Origin: Streptomyces sp. NBC_00461
GTDB taxonomy: Bacteria > Actinomycetota > Actinomycetes > Streptomycetales > Streptomycetaceae
Direction of reading: 5' to 3'
Assembly (NCBI RefSeq): GCF_036013935.1
Contig: NZ_CP107902.1
Span: forward strand, 6,109,001-6,173,000
DNA length: 64,000 nt
The translations under genes were made by a program, and so were the position numbers. Below, piece by piece: positions 36,678 to 47,677 of this stretch (position 1 is its first letter; every line of letters begins with the position of its first letter). The notes under the pieces were generated by a model. It was not told where the DNA came from. It searched no databases and saw nothing but the letters and a program-made list of their open reading frames with translations.

Positions 36678-38129
36678 ATGCCAGAGCAGCAGCCCCTGTC
36701 CACCGAGTCCACCGCCTTCCGCGCCGCCCTTGACGTGATCCGTGCCGTGGAGCCGCGGGTCGCCGACGCCATCGGTCAGGAGGTTCACGACCAGCGCGAG
36801 ATGCTGAAGCTGATCGCCTCCGAGAACTACGCCTCCCCGGCCACGCTTCTCGCGATGGGCAACTGGTTCAGCGACAAGTACGCCGAGGGCACCATCGGCC
36901 GCCGCTTCTACGCCGGCTGCCGCAACGTCGACACCGTTGAGTCGCTCGCCGCCGAGCACGCCAAGGAGCTCTTCGGCGCCCGCCACGCCTACGTCCAGCC
37001 GCACTCGGGCATCGACGCCAACCTGGTCGCCTTCTGGTCGGTCCTCGCCCAGCGCGTGGAGACCCCCGCCCTGGAGAAGGCCGGTGTCCGCCAGGTCAAC
37101 GACCTTTCCGAAGCCGACTGGGCCGAGCTCCGCCAGGCCTTCGGCAACCAGCGCATGCTCGGCATGTCCCTGGACGCGGGCGGCCACCTCACCCACGGCT
37201 TCCGCCCGAACATCTCCGGCAAGATGTTCGACCAGCGTTCCTACGGCACCGACCCCGGCACCGGCCTCATCGACTACGAGGCCCTGCGCGTCTCCGCCCG
37301 CGAGTTCAAGCCGCTGATCATCGTCGCCGGCTACTCCGCCTACCCCCGCCTCGTGAACTTCCGCATCATGCGCGAGATCGCCGACGAGGTCGGCGCCACG
37401 CTCATGGTGGACATGGCGCACTTCGCCGGTCTCGTCGCCGGCAAGGTCCTCACCGGTGACTTCGACCCGGTCCCGCACGCCCAGATCGTCACCACCACCA
37501 CCCACAAGTCGCTGCGCGGACCGCGCGGTGGCATGGTCCTGTGCGACGACTCCCTCAAGGACCAGGTCGACCGCGGCTGCCCGATGGTCCTCGGCGGCCC
37601 GCTCCCGCACGTCATGGCAGCCAAGGCCGTCGCCCTCGCCGAGGCCCGGCAGCCTTCCTTCCAGGACTACGCCCAGCGCATCGTCGACAACTCGCGGGCG
37701 CTCGCGGACGGCCTCATGCGCCGGGGCGCGACCCTGGTGACCGGCGGCACCGACAACCACCTCAACCTGATCGACGTCGCCACCTCCTACGGCCTCACCG
37801 GCCGCCAGGCCGAGGCGGCCCTGCTCGACTCGGGCATCGTCACCAACCGCAACGCCATCCCGGCCGACCCCAACGGCGCCTGGTACACCTCCGGCATCCG
37901 CATCGGCACCCCCGCTCTGACCACCCGCGGCCTGGGCACCGCCGAGATGGACGAGGTAGCCGGCCTGATCGACCGTGTCCTCACCACGGCCGAGCCGGGC
38001 ACCACCAAGTCCGGTGCCACGTCCAAGGCCCAGCACATCCTGGACCCGAAGATCGCGGACGAGATCTCGCACCGGGCCACCGACCTCGTGGCCGGCTTCC
38101 CGCTGTACCCGGAGATCGACCTGGGCTGA
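36678..38129 (+). CDS. glyA: Serine hydroxymethyltransferase, long form
   Basis: Converts serine plus THF to glycine plus 5,10-methylene-THF, feeding one-carbon units to folD, purN and purH. The PLP lysine is Lys277 in [25 protein letters not shown] and [13 protein letters not shown] are typical. At 483 residues it is ~60 longer than most GlyA: there is an insert between the [10 protein letters not shown] and [10 protein letters not shown] motifs ([15 protein letters not shown] ... RQAFGNQ). The start is the ATG 8 bp after CGGAGG; the open frame upstream is only the riboswitch. Expression is expected to rise when ZTP accumulates. Confidence 0.97.
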   Translation: MPEQQPLSTESTAFRAALDVIRAVEPRVADAIGQEVHDQREMLKLIASENYASPATLLAMGNWFSDKYAEGTIGRRFYAGCRNVDTVESLAAEHAKELFGARHAYVQPHSGIDANLVAFWSVLAQRVETPALEKAGVRQVNDLSEADWAELRQAFGNQRMLGMSLDAGGHLTHGFRPNISGKMFDQRSYGTDPGTGLIDYEALRVSAREFKPLIIVAGYSAYPRLVNFRIMREIADEVGATLMVDMAHFAGLVAGKVLTGDFDPVPHAQIVTTTTHKSLRGPRGGMVLCDDSLKDQVDRGCPMVLGGPLPHVMAAKAVALAEARQPSFQDYAQRIVDNSRALADGLMRRGATLVTGGTDNHLNLIDVATSYGLTGRQAEAALLDSGIVTNRNAIPADPNGAWYTSGIRIGTPALTTRGLGTAEMDEVAGLIDRVLTTAEPGTTKSGATSKAQHILDPKIADEISHRATDLVAGFPLYPEIDLG

Positions 38130-38222
38130 CACACGGCCCCTCCGGAGTGGCAAACGCCCTCTTGAGTTGTCAAGGACCGGGGACTCCAAGGTCCGTGACC
38201 GTCGCAGCACAACCCACGACGG

Positions 38223-39074
38223 TCAAAGATCGATGAGTTCCTGTCGTGGCTCCTCGCGCGGCGGTCCGGCTCCCGGCCGGGCCGCCGCGCGGCGTATCAG
38301 CAACGTGCCGCCGGCGCCGACCACGAGCCCCACGGCCAGCCCCGGCACCGCCCACCAGAAACTGCCCCCGCGGGCCCCGGCCTGAGCGGCCGCGCCGCCG
38401 GTGGCCCGGGCCGCGGTCGCGCTCTCGCCTAGCCCGGCGAGCACCTTCTCCCGCTCCAGGTCCACGAGGATCGAGCGCGGCGCCCGGTGCCAGCGGATGT
38501 CGTCGTCCTCGATGTCCGGCGCCGGATCACTGCGTATCCAGGGCATGCCGTCCGCGGCCAGCAACAGCTGGTCCTGCCGCTCGACCGCCACGTCACCGCC
38601 CGGCGCGCGGTTCGTCTGCGGATAGCCTCCGACCCCCGTCAGGCCCCAGACCACGGTGAAGTCCACCGGCGGATAGCGGCCCTCCGCCCAGGCCTCCGGC
38701 ACCCGCTCCGTCCCCGTGTAATCCGGCCTCAGCAGCTGCCGGAGGTGAGCGAAGGCGGGCTGCCCCGCCTTCAGCACCGTCGTCTGACCCGTGCCGCCCG
38801 CGATGATCATCGCCAGGTCCGGAAAGTCCCGCATGTGTGCCTGTGCTCCCACCTGTGCCGGCACCCGCACCGGTGCCCGAGTCCGTCCCTCCATCTGTGC
38901 CGCGGTGTGCGTCCGGCCTTCTGCTCGGGCCCGGTCCTGTGCAACCGCCGCCGCACCTCTCGGCATCCCGCTCAGGACCAGTGCTGCCGCCGTCGGCAGA
39001 AGTGCCGTGAACCTCGCCGCCCTCGACATGCTTCGGCCTGCCACCCCTTCACGAGCTCCGCGCCTCCATCCCCG
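38223..39074 (-). CDS. Secreted, C-terminally anchored protein of unknown function
   Basis: About 283 residues. A signal-like N-terminus (RFTALLPTAAALVLSGMPRGAAA) and a C-terminal helix (FWWAVPGLAVGLVVGAGGTLLI) followed by Arg suggest an external protein held by a membrane tail. Between them ~190 residues include LAMIIAGGTGQTTVLKAG and YPPVDFTVVWGLTGVGGYPQTNRAPG; no family is recognised. ATG at the chosen start has GGAGG; an ATG 15 codons further in is possible. It follows the sigma/anti-sigma-like pair by 100 bp on the same strand and may belong to their regulon. Confidence 0.65.
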   Translation of the reverse strand, partial: RGWRRGAREGVAGRSMSRAARFTALLPTAAALVLSGMPRGAAAVAQDRARAEGRTHTAAQMEGRTRAPVRVPAQVGAQAHMRDFPDLAMIIAGGTGQTTVLKAGQPAFAHLRQLLRPDYTGTERVPEAWAEGRYPPVDFTVVWGLTGVGGYPQTNRAPGGDVAVERQDQLLLAADGMPWIRSDPAPDIEDDDIRWHRAPRSILVDLEREKVLAGLGESATAARATGGAAAQAGARGGSFWWAVPGLAVGLVVGAGGTLLIRRAAARPGAGPPREEPRQELIDL

Positions 39075-39174
39075 CATGCCGTCCTCCAACCGCTCGCTCC
39101 CGTCCGGCCCTCCCCGAGCCGCGTGTCACTTCTGGTACACCGCCCGACCCGCCGGGGTTCCCACGACCCGCGAA

Positions 39175-40213
39175 CTATTCCGAAGAATCGGAGGAGTCCG
39201 AGGAGTCCGAGGAGTCCCAGGAGCCCGAGGAATCCGAGGACTTGAGGGCCTTGGAGGACCCCGAAGACTTCTGGGCCGACTCGTCCAGGGACTTCGCGAT
39301 CTCCACGGCCCGACCCTTTGACGCCACGCCTTCCAGCCGGAGCGTCAGATCCCCGCCTCCGTGGTTGGGCCCATGGGTCCACAGCAGCGTCGGCCCGGTG
39401 GTCCGCTCCTTTCGGGTGAAGCGGTGCTCGTCCTCGTCCACGAGCCAGAAGCTCAGCAGGTGGGGGCGGGGGAACCACAGGGCGTAGTCCTGCACGCCGT
39501 CGGCCGAAGGCTCCCCGCTCAGCGCGAGCCACTCCGGCTGCTCGCGCAACGTCTTGGTGAAGCCGAGGTCCAGCGAGGCCCGGAACTCGTCCAGCCGGAC
39601 CGTGCGCCCGCCCTCCCGCCAGCACAGGCTCACCAGGAACCGCCCGTGCGGCTCGTCGCTGACCGTCACCGTGTCCGGCACACCGAGCGCGTCCGGGACC
39701 AGCGGCTCGAAGCCGGCCCGGTGCTCGGCCTGCCCGAGGGACACGGACCTGCCGCAGCCGGGCACCTCGGCGCCGGGTGACGGCACCGCCGACGGGTCGT
39801 ACCGCACCTCGACCCCGCCGAAGTCGAACCAGTCCAGGACCGCGGCCCGGACCGGGGGTGTGAGCGCGAGCACCGTCAGCAGTGCGCAGAGGGTCGCGGT
39901 CAGCGAGCGCCACCGCAGCCGCGCCCAGCGCCGGACCGCACGCAACCGCTCACGGGCACCCCGGGCCTCAGCCACCGGGACCGGCACGTGCTCGGCCAGT
40001 ATCTGTCCCAGCACCCGCTCGACCATCGTCTCGGAGCCGAGGGCAGCGCCGGCCCCGTCGTCGTCGCCCGCCCCGGTCGGATCCAGCGATCTGCCCAGCG
40101 CGCGCAGTTCGTCGGGCAGCCGGGAAGCACCACTTCCGTGCTGCCGCCCGCGCGGCCACCGGCCACCGGTGCCCTCCGGACCACGGCCGCCCCCGCCGTC
40201 GTAGCTCCGTCCC

Positions 40214-40221
<8 letters not shown>
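39175..40221 (-). CDS. Membrane protein coupled to an ECF sigma factor (possible anti-sigma factor)
   Basis: 348 residues. The N-terminal ~100 residues are cytosolic and Arg/Gly-rich, one helix follows (~105-125, TATLCALLTVLALTPPVRAA), and a large external domain occupies the rest, with paired motifs FEPLVPDALGVPDTVTVSD and LLSFWLVDEDEHRF that resemble DUF4367-type domains. The end is an Asp/Ser tail (SSDSSGSWDSSDSSDSSDSSE-like) coded by short repeats. I see no HxxxCxxC zinc motif. The GTG start overlaps the sigma gene by 8 bp, so it is probably its membrane regulator. This role is inferred from position. Confidence 0.7.
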
Positions 40222-41919
<1,698 letters not shown>

Positions 41920-42056
41920 CGCGCACCACCGCACACACGTACCACTCGGCAGAGCGCTGCACATCACTCCGGTTGCGCCTGCCCACGACACAGCCGTGGC
42001 CTTACAGTCGATAGCCGACGGCTGAGAACAAATCCGTCACGACGACAGGAGACGAC

Positions 42057-42635
42057 GTGGGGACCGTAACGATCGGCGTGTCGATCGCGGTCCCGGAGCC
42101 TTACGGCAGCCTGCTCCAACAGCTGCGCACGGGCTTCGGCGACGCCGCGGCTCACGGCATCCCCACGCACGTCACCCTGCTGCCGCCGACGGAGGTCGAC
42201 GGCAGTGACCTGTCGGCCGTCGAGGCACATCTGACCGAGGTCGCGGCGGTCGGCCGGCCCTTCCCGATGCGGCTGTCCGGCACCGGCACCTTCCGGCCCC
42301 TGTCACCCGTCGTCTTCGTGCGGGTCGCCGAGGGCGCCGAGGCCTGCACCTGGCTGCAGCAGCAGGTCCGTGACGCCTCCGGACCCGTGCCGCGCGAGCT
42401 GCAGTTCCCGTACCACCCGCACGTCACGGTCGCGCACGGCATCGACGAAGAGGCCATGGACCGCGCCTTCGCGGAACTCGCCGACTACGAGGCCGACTGG
42501 TCGTGCACCGGCTTCGCGCTCTACGAGCAGGGTCCCGACGGCGTGTGGCGCAAGCTGCGCGAGTACGCCTTCGGGGGCTCGGTGGTGCCGCCGCAGGCGG
42601 GGCACGTGGAGCGCGGGTCCCTGCCGACCCGCTGA
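42057..42635 (+). CDS. 2H phosphoesterase (2'-5' RNA ligase-like)
   Basis: 192 residues with the two HxT/Sx motifs that define the family: HVTLLPP (from His38) and HPHVTVAHG (from His122). Members ligate or hydrolyse 2',5' or cyclic phosphodiesters in RNA or nucleotides; the bacterial substrate is generally unclear. GTG start with GGAGACGAC. It sits between trpS and a convergent reductase gene with only 4 bp to that gene's stop. Confidence 0.87.
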   Translation: MGTVTIGVSIAVPEPYGSLLQQLRTGFGDAAAHGIPTHVTLLPPTEVDGSDLSAVEAHLTEVAAVGRPFPMRLSGTGTFRPLSPVVFVRVAEGAEACTWLQQQVRDASGPVPRELQFPYHPHVTVAHGIDEEAMDRAFAELADYEADWSCTGFALYEQGPDGVWRKLREYAFGGSVVPPQAGHVERGSLPTR

Positions 42636-42639
42636 TCGA

Positions 42640-43395
42640 CTACAGGGCCAGCCGCCGGAACACGTCCCGCGGCAGATGCCGCAGCGCCGCCATCACCACG
42701 CGGAGCACGCCTGGCACCCACACCGTCTCCGAGCGTCGCCGCAGCCCGAGTTCGACGGCCGTCGCGACCGCCTCCGGTGTCGTCGCGAACGGTGCCCGCG
42801 GAAGGCCGGCGGTCATCTTCGACCGGACGAACCCGGGGCGTACGACCATGACGTGCGCGCCCGTGCCGTGCAGCGCGTCGCCAAGCCCCTGCGCGAAGGC
42901 GTCCAGGCCGGCCTTGCTGGAGCCGTAGATGAAGTCGCTGCGGCGGGCCCGCTCGCCGGCGACGGAGGAGAGCACCACCAGTGAGCCGTGCCCCTGCGTC
43001 TGCAGCGCGCGTGCGCTCACCAGCGCCGCCGACACCGCACCCGTGTAGTTGGTCTGCGCGACGCGCACCGCGGCGGCCGGTTCGCGCTCGTCGCGCGCTT
43101 GGTCACCCAGGATCCCGAAGGCGAGCAGCACCATGTCGACATCGCCCTCGGTGAAGACCTTGCCGAGGGCGGTCTCGTGGGCGTCGGGGTCGAGCGCGTC
43201 GAAGGCGACGGTGTGCACGTCGGCACCATGACCGCGCAACTGCTCGGCGGCCTGTTCCAGGGCGGCCGAGGGGCGTCCCGCGAGCCACACCGTGCGCGTG
43301 CGGCGCGCGATCAGCCGGCGTGCGGTGGCGAGCGCGATCTCGGACGTACCGCCGAGGACGAGCAGGGACTGGGGGAGGCCGAGGGCGTCCTTCAC
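42640..43395 (-). CDS. DprE2-like decaprenyl-phosphoribose 2-keto-reductase (SDR)
   Basis: Short-chain dehydrogenase of 251 residues. LLVLGGTSEIALATARRL at the N-terminus is the form of the cofactor loop typical of DprE2, the second step in decaprenyl-phospho-arabinose synthesis; catalytic YGSSK and Ser in VVLSSVAGE are present. AGLxxFxxGLGDALxGTG and PGFVRSKMTAGLPRAPF also agree. GTG start behind AGGAG. The DprE1 partner is not in the window, and a general SDR cannot be excluded. No arabinogalactan genes are nearby. Confidence 0.72.
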   Translation of the reverse strand: MKDALGLPQSLLVLGGTSEIALATARRLIARRTRTVWLAGRPSAALEQAAEQLRGHGADVHTVAFDALDPDAHETALGKVFTEGDVDMVLLAFGILGDQARDEREPAAAVRVAQTNYTGAVSAALVSARALQTQGHGSLVVLSSVAGERARRSDFIYGSSKAGLDAFAQGLGDALHGTGAHVMVVRPGFVRSKMTAGLPRAPFATTPEAVATAVELGLRRRSETVWVPGVLRVVMAALRHLPRDVFRRLAL

Positions 43396-43691
43396 GGCAG
43401 CAGCTCCTAGGTGTCTGGCTAGAGGGCGAGACGGCGGGACGGCGGGGCAGGTCGGACAGGCCCCGGGCCCGTCACGGTGACGGGAACGGTGTCGGCAGAC
43501 ATACCTGCGACCGTATCGCCCCTATATCGCCAATTTGTTTCTATTCGTCCCCGCGTGGCCGACTCGCAGGGAACATGACCCGTCTCCCCGAAATTGGTGA
43601 CTAAAGGGATGTCGGCCCATATCCCGGCGCCTGTCGGGCGCATTCGGGGTACTCACACATTGGTCTTCCGTACCGAGGGCAGAGTCGGATC

Positions 43692-44603
43692 ATGGACTGG
43701 CTGAAGAAGCTCCCCGTCGTCGGGCCGCTGCTGGCGCGCCTGACGCTCACGCACGCGTGGCGGTCGTACGAGCGTCTGGACCGGGTGAAGTGGGCGAGGC
43801 TCGCCGCCGCGATGACGTTCACCAGCTTCGTCGCGCTGTTCCCGCTGCTCACCGTGGCCGCCGCGATCGCCGCCTCCACGCTCAGCAAGCAGCAGCAGAG
43901 CGACCTCCAGGACAAGATCGCCGAACAGGTTCCCGGCATCTCCGACCAGCTCGACATCCACAACCTGGTCGACAACGCCGGCACCATCGGCCTCATCGCG
44001 GGCGCTGTGCTGCTGCTCACCGGCATCGGCTGGGCGGGCTCCATGCGGGACTGTCTGCGCGCGGTGTGGGAGCTGCCCGACGAGGAGGAGAACCCCATCC
44101 TGCGCAAGGCCAAGGACCTGGGGATCCTCGTGGGCATGGGCGGCGCTGTACTGGTCACGCTCGCCACCTCCACCGTCGCCTCCGCGATGGTCGGCTGGAT
44201 CACCAGGCAGATAGGCCTCGAGAAGGGCGGCTGGGGCGGGATCCTGCTGTACGTCGCCGCCTTCGCCGTCTCCGTGCTGGCCGACTTCCTGCTGCTCCTG
44301 TACGTCCTCACGCTGCTGCCCGGCGTCGAACCGTCGCGCCACCGGCTGATGGTCGCCGCGCTGATCGGCGCGGTCGGCTTCGAACTGCTGAAGGCGCTGC
44401 TGAGCGGCTATATGCAGGGCGTGGCCGCGAAGAGCATGTACGGCGCGTTCGGCGTACCCGTGGCGCTGCTGCTGTGGATCAACTTCACCGCGAAACTGGT
44501 CCTGTTCTGCGCCGCGTGGACGGCGACGCAGAGCAAGGAGCAGGAGGTGCTCACGGACGAGTCCGGCGACGTACCAGATCCGGCAGCGGCCAGCGGCGGT
44601 TGA
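43692..44603 (+). CDS. YihY/BrkB family membrane protein
   Basis: 303 residues, six hydrophobic segments. The family opening is clear (YERLDRVKWARLAAAMTFTSFVALFPLLTVAAA), with the later GWAGSMRDCLRAVWELPDEEENP and GAFGVPVALLLWINFTAKLVLFCAAWTA. Once called ribonuclease BN, the family is now regarded as envelope/transport related; exact role unknown. ATG start. Its 3' end overlaps the convergent carboxypeptidase gene by 53 bp. Confidence 0.92.
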   Translation: MDWLKKLPVVGPLLARLTLTHAWRSYERLDRVKWARLAAAMTFTSFVALFPLLTVAAAIAASTLSKQQQSDLQDKIAEQVPGISDQLDIHNLVDNAGTIGLIAGAVLLLTGIGWAGSMRDCLRAVWELPDEEENPILRKAKDLGILVGMGGAVLVTLATSTVASAMVGWITRQIGLEKGGWGGILLYVAAFAVSVLADFLLLLYVLTLLPGVEPSRHRLMVAALIGAVGFELLKALLSGYMQGVAAKSMYGAFGVPVALLLWINFTAKLVLFCAAWTATQSKEQEVLTDESGDVPDPAAASGG

Positions 44604-45846
44604 CCAGGAACGCGGCCGCCGCGAGCAGCACCAGCGCCCCACCGCTTATGGCGAGGGCGACTCCCATGCCGCCGGAGCGGACCCGAGTCGAGTCGCTCGC
44701 CACCGGCTTGCCCGACGTGGCACCGGCCCCGCCCGCCTGGCCCGCCGTCGCGTTCGCGCCCGGCTGAGCGCTCGCCTCCGCGCTCTTCGGCGCCACCAGC
44801 GCGCCGATCGGCTTCGCCTTCCCGGCCGCCTTGAAGCCCCAGTCGAAGAGCTTGGCGGTCTCCCTGTAGACCTCGTTGTGCTCGTTTTTCTCGGGGTGTA
44901 TGACGGTGACGAGCAGCACCCTGCCGCCCCGCTCGGCGACACCGGTGAAGGTCGCGCCCGCGTTCGTCGTGTTGCCGTTCTTGACGCCCGCGATGCCCGG
45001 GTAGACGTCGACGTCGGAGTCGCCCGTCAGCAGCCGGTTGGTGTTCTGGATCTCGAAGGAATCGCGGACCGACTTGCCCTTCTCGCCCTTCTTCGTCTCA
45101 CCGGGGAACGCGGTCCGCACCGTCGAGCAGTAGTCGCGGAAGTCCTTCTTCTGCAGCCCGGAGCGGGCGAACAGCGTCAGGTCGTACGCGGACGAGACCT
45201 GCTTGGGGGCGTCGTAGCCGTCGGGTGTGACCACGTTCGTGTCGAGGGCCTGGAGCTCCTCGGCGTGCTCGTTCATCTCCTTGACGGTGTTGTCGACGCC
45301 GTCGTTCATCGCCGACAGGACGTGCACCGCGTCGTTGCCGGAGCGCAGGAAGACGCCGAGCCACAGATCGCGCACGGAGTACGTCTCGCCCTCCTTTATC
45401 CCGACCATGCTGGAGCCGGCGCCCATGCCCGCCAGGTCGGTGGGCACGACCTTGTGCTTCTGGGTCTTCGGGAACTTCGGCAGCACCGTGTCCGCGAACA
45501 GCATCTTCATCGTGCTCGCCGGGGGCAGCCGCCAGTGCGCGTTGTGCGCGGCGAGCACCTCGCCCGACTCGGCGTCCGCGACGACCCAGGAGCGCGCGGT
45601 GATGTCCTTGGGGAGCACCGGTGCGCCCCTGCCGAGGTCCACCTGGGTCCCCGGCTGCCCGAGACGGGTGCCGCCCACGCTCGACATGTTCGCCGGGGGA
45701 GTGGCCGACGGACTCGTGGAGGGACTGGGGGCCGCGAGGGCGACGGGCGCGGTCAGCGCGAGCGAGGACAGGGCGGCGGAGGTGACCAGCAGGGATCGCC
45801 TGACGGTCTTCTGGGGTGCGGGCACGGACGAGAACGTACATGCCAC
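44551..45846 (-). CDS. D-alanyl-D-alanine carboxypeptidase (low-molecular-weight PBP)
   Basis: About 431 residues. Signal peptide SLLVTSAALSSLALTAPVALA, then the S11 serine peptidase domain: catalytic STMK (Ser111-Lys114), SGN (169-171) and Lys289-Asn-Gly where most enzymes have KTG. A stalk and one C-terminal helix (~400-420) tether it to the membrane. It should trim D-Ala from wall pentapeptides. The start is uncertain: GTG 45846 or GTG 45825; the large frame upstream is a shadow. It diverges from the SCO4848-type gene. Confidence 0.88.
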   Translation of the reverse strand: MACTFSSVPAPQKTVRRSLLVTSAALSSLALTAPVALAAPSPSTSPSATPPANMSSVGGTRLGQPGTQVDLGRGAPVLPKDITARSWVVADAESGEVLAAHNAHWRLPPASTMKMLFADTVLPKFPKTQKHKVVPTDLAGMGAGSSMVGIKEGETYSVRDLWLGVFLRSGNDAVHVLSAMNDGVDNTVKEMNEHAEELQALDTNVVTPDGYDAPKQVSSAYDLTLFARSGLQKKDFRDYCSTVRTAFPGETKKGEKGKSVRDSFEIQNTNRLLTGDSDVDVYPGIAGVKNGNTTNAGATFTGVAERGGRVLLVTVIHPEKNEHNEVYRETAKLFDWGFKAAGKAKPIGALVAPKSAEASAQPGANATAGQAGGAGATSGKPVASDSTRVRSGGMGVALAISGGALVLLAAAAFLVNRRWPLPDLVRRRTRP

Positions 45847-45916
45847 ACGGCGTGAAGTCCCGCCTCCCACCCCACCCCGGCCACGGAACGGAACGGGTGG
45901 CGGCGATACTGAACGC

Positions 45917-46156
45917 ATGAAGCTCAGTCGCCCCGTCTCCTGGTTCCTGCTCGCCTTCGGGGTGTGGAGCTGGGTCATCTGGGTCACTTTCGTAAAGAAC
46001 CTGGTCAAGGACGGCAGCGGCCTCGCCTTCGACGACGGCCATCCGACGGCGTACTTCTGGGTGCACCTGACGCTCGCTGTCGTCTCCTTCGTATTGGGGA
46101 CGGTCATCGGGGGCATCGGGTTGCGCGGACTGCGCGCTTTGCGCCAGACGTCATAA
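45917..46156 (+). CDS. SCO4848-type small membrane protein
   Basis: 79 residues, two helices (WFLLAFGVWSWVIWVTFVKNL and FWVHLTLAVVSFVLGTVIGG). A conserved FDDGHPTAYFWVHL links them. This family is named after a Streptomyces coelicolor gene in the same chromosomal context, beside a D,D-carboxypeptidase. The start is the ATG of MKLSRPVSWF; the open frame continues upstream without a usable ribosome site. Function unknown. Confidence 0.85.
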   Translation: MKLSRPVSWFLLAFGVWSWVIWVTFVKNLVKDGSGLAFDDGHPTAYFWVHLTLAVVSFVLGTVIGGIGLRGLRALRQTS

Positions 46157-46206
46157 CCGACAAAGCTGAACAGAACGACGGAACCCGCACGGGGGGTCAC
46201 AGCACG

Positions 46207-47457
46207 GTGGTCATCGTCTTCGGAGTGCTGGCCCTGGGCGTTCTCGTCGCGGGCAACTGGTACCTCTGGCGCCGTCTGTTCCGCGACACGACCCGGGGTC
46301 CGGGCCTCGCCCGTCGAGCGGGTGCGGCGGTGATCACGGGCGGCTGGCTGCTCGCCGTCGGGGCCCTCGTCACCGAGCGCGCCGGCGCGCCCTTCTGGCT
46401 CCAGCAGGTCCTGGCCTGGCCGGGCTTCCTGTGGCTCGCGCTGTCGGTCTACCTGCTGCTGGGCGTGGTGGCGGGCGAGGTCGTACGGCCGGTGCTGCGC
46501 CGCCTGCTGGAGCGGCGGGCGCGTGCCACGGAGGCCGCCGCCGTACCGCAGACGCAGCCGGTGCCCGCAGGATCCGTACCCCCGAAGGCGCCGGAGCCCG
46601 GGCAGACGGCCGGGACCGGGCCGGAGTCCGCCCCGCAGCCCTCGCGTCGCCTCTTCGTCTCCCGGGTCGTCGCCGGGGCCGCCGCTGCTGCCGCCGTGGG
46701 GACGGTCGGCTACGGCACGTACGGCGTCCTGCGCGGCCCGAGTGTGAAGCGCGTCACCGTGCCGCTGGCCAAACTCCCGCGCGCGGCGCACGGTTACCGC
46801 ATCGCGGTGGTCAGTGACATCCACCTGGGCCCGATCCTCGGCCGGGGCTTCGCGCAGAAGGTCGTCGACACGATCAACTCCACCCAGCCGGACATCGTCG
46901 CGGTCGTCGGCGACCTGGTGGACGGCAGCGTGAAGAACCTGGGCCCGGCGGCGGCACCGCTGGCGCAGTTGAACGCGCCCTCCTACTTCGTCACCGGCAA
47001 CCACGAGTACTTCTCCGGCGCCGAGCAGTGGGTCGAGGAGGTGCGGCGGCTCGGGCTGCACCCGCTGGAGAACGCCCGTACCGAACTGCCCTGGTTCGAC
47101 CTCGCCGGTGTCAACGACATCGCGGGCGAGAGCGAGGGCCAGGGCCCCGACTTCGCCAAGGCGCTCGGCGACCGGGACACGGCACGCGCGTGCGTACTCC
47201 TCGCCCACCAGCCGGTCCAGATCCACGACGCCGTCAGGCACGGCGTCGACCTGCAGCTCTCCGGCCACACCCACGGCGGCCAGCTCTGGCCCGGCAACTT
47301 CGTCGCCGCGGCCGCGAATCCGACCGTCGCGGGCCTGGAGCGCTACGGCGACACACAGTTGTATGTCAGCCGCGGCGCGGGCGCCTGGGGACCGCCCACG
47401 CGCGTGGGGGCGCCGTCGGACATCACGGTGATCGAACTGGCCTCGACGCGAGCCTGA
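46207..47457 (+). CDS. Membrane-anchored calcineurin-like metallophosphoesterase
   Basis: 416 residues. Three hydrophobic N-terminal segments and a fourth after an SRRLFVSR motif place the catalytic domain near the membrane. The metallophosphoesterase fingerprint is complete: VVSDIHLGP, VGDLVDG, TGNHEYF, LLAHQP and SGHTHGGQLWP. Such YkuE/YaeI-type proteins hydrolyse lipid or nucleotide phosphoesters at the envelope; the substrate is not evident. GTG start after GGGGGG; no start exists between it and the previous stop 50 bp away, so it may be co-transcribed with the SCO4848-type gene. Confidence 0.9.
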   Translation: MVIVFGVLALGVLVAGNWYLWRRLFRDTTRGPGLARRAGAAVITGGWLLAVGALVTERAGAPFWLQQVLAWPGFLWLALSVYLLLGVVAGEVVRPVLRRLLERRARATEAAAVPQTQPVPAGSVPPKAPEPGQTAGTGPESAPQPSRRLFVSRVVAGAAAAAAVGTVGYGTYGVLRGPSVKRVTVPLAKLPRAAHGYRIAVVSDIHLGPILGRGFAQKVVDTINSTQPDIVAVVGDLVDGSVKNLGPAAAPLAQLNAPSYFVTGNHEYFSGAEQWVEEVRRLGLHPLENARTELPWFDLAGVNDIAGESEGQGPDFAKALGDRDTARACVLLAHQPVQIHDAVRHGVDLQLSGHTHGGQLWPGNFVAAAANPTVAGLERYGDTQLYVSRGAGAWGPPTRVGAPSDITVIELASTRA

Positions 47458-47677
47458 CGGTCCCGCGCCGTCCGTGGTGACCGCTTGCACGACCATCCGG
47501 GACAGGACGGATCCTGTGACGGCGCTGTGAAACGTGGCGGAAACCCCTTGCGGCAACTTCGGTCTCAACTCACCAGATCCCTCTTCCCTCAGCTGAAACA
47601 CGTGTGATTAGGTGAGCCGCGCCACTAGGGGGTGGCGCTTGGGGTGGGGGCCCTTCGGGGCGGGGGAGGGCAAACCG

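Noticed and set aside
35166..38210. A 1014-codon minus-strand frame across rocD and glyA
   Set aside because: Part is antisense to glyA and the riboswitch and part is rocD in another frame; no protein family is visible.
39180..39245. GAGGAGTCC repeats as a possible mobile repeat
   Set aside because: They are in frame and encode the Asp/Ser tail of the sigma-linked membrane protein.
45847..47601. A ~585-codon N-terminal extension of the D,D-carboxypeptidase
   Set aside because: It is antisense to the SCO4848-type and metallophosphoesterase genes and has no ribosome-binding site; the signal peptide sits after it.
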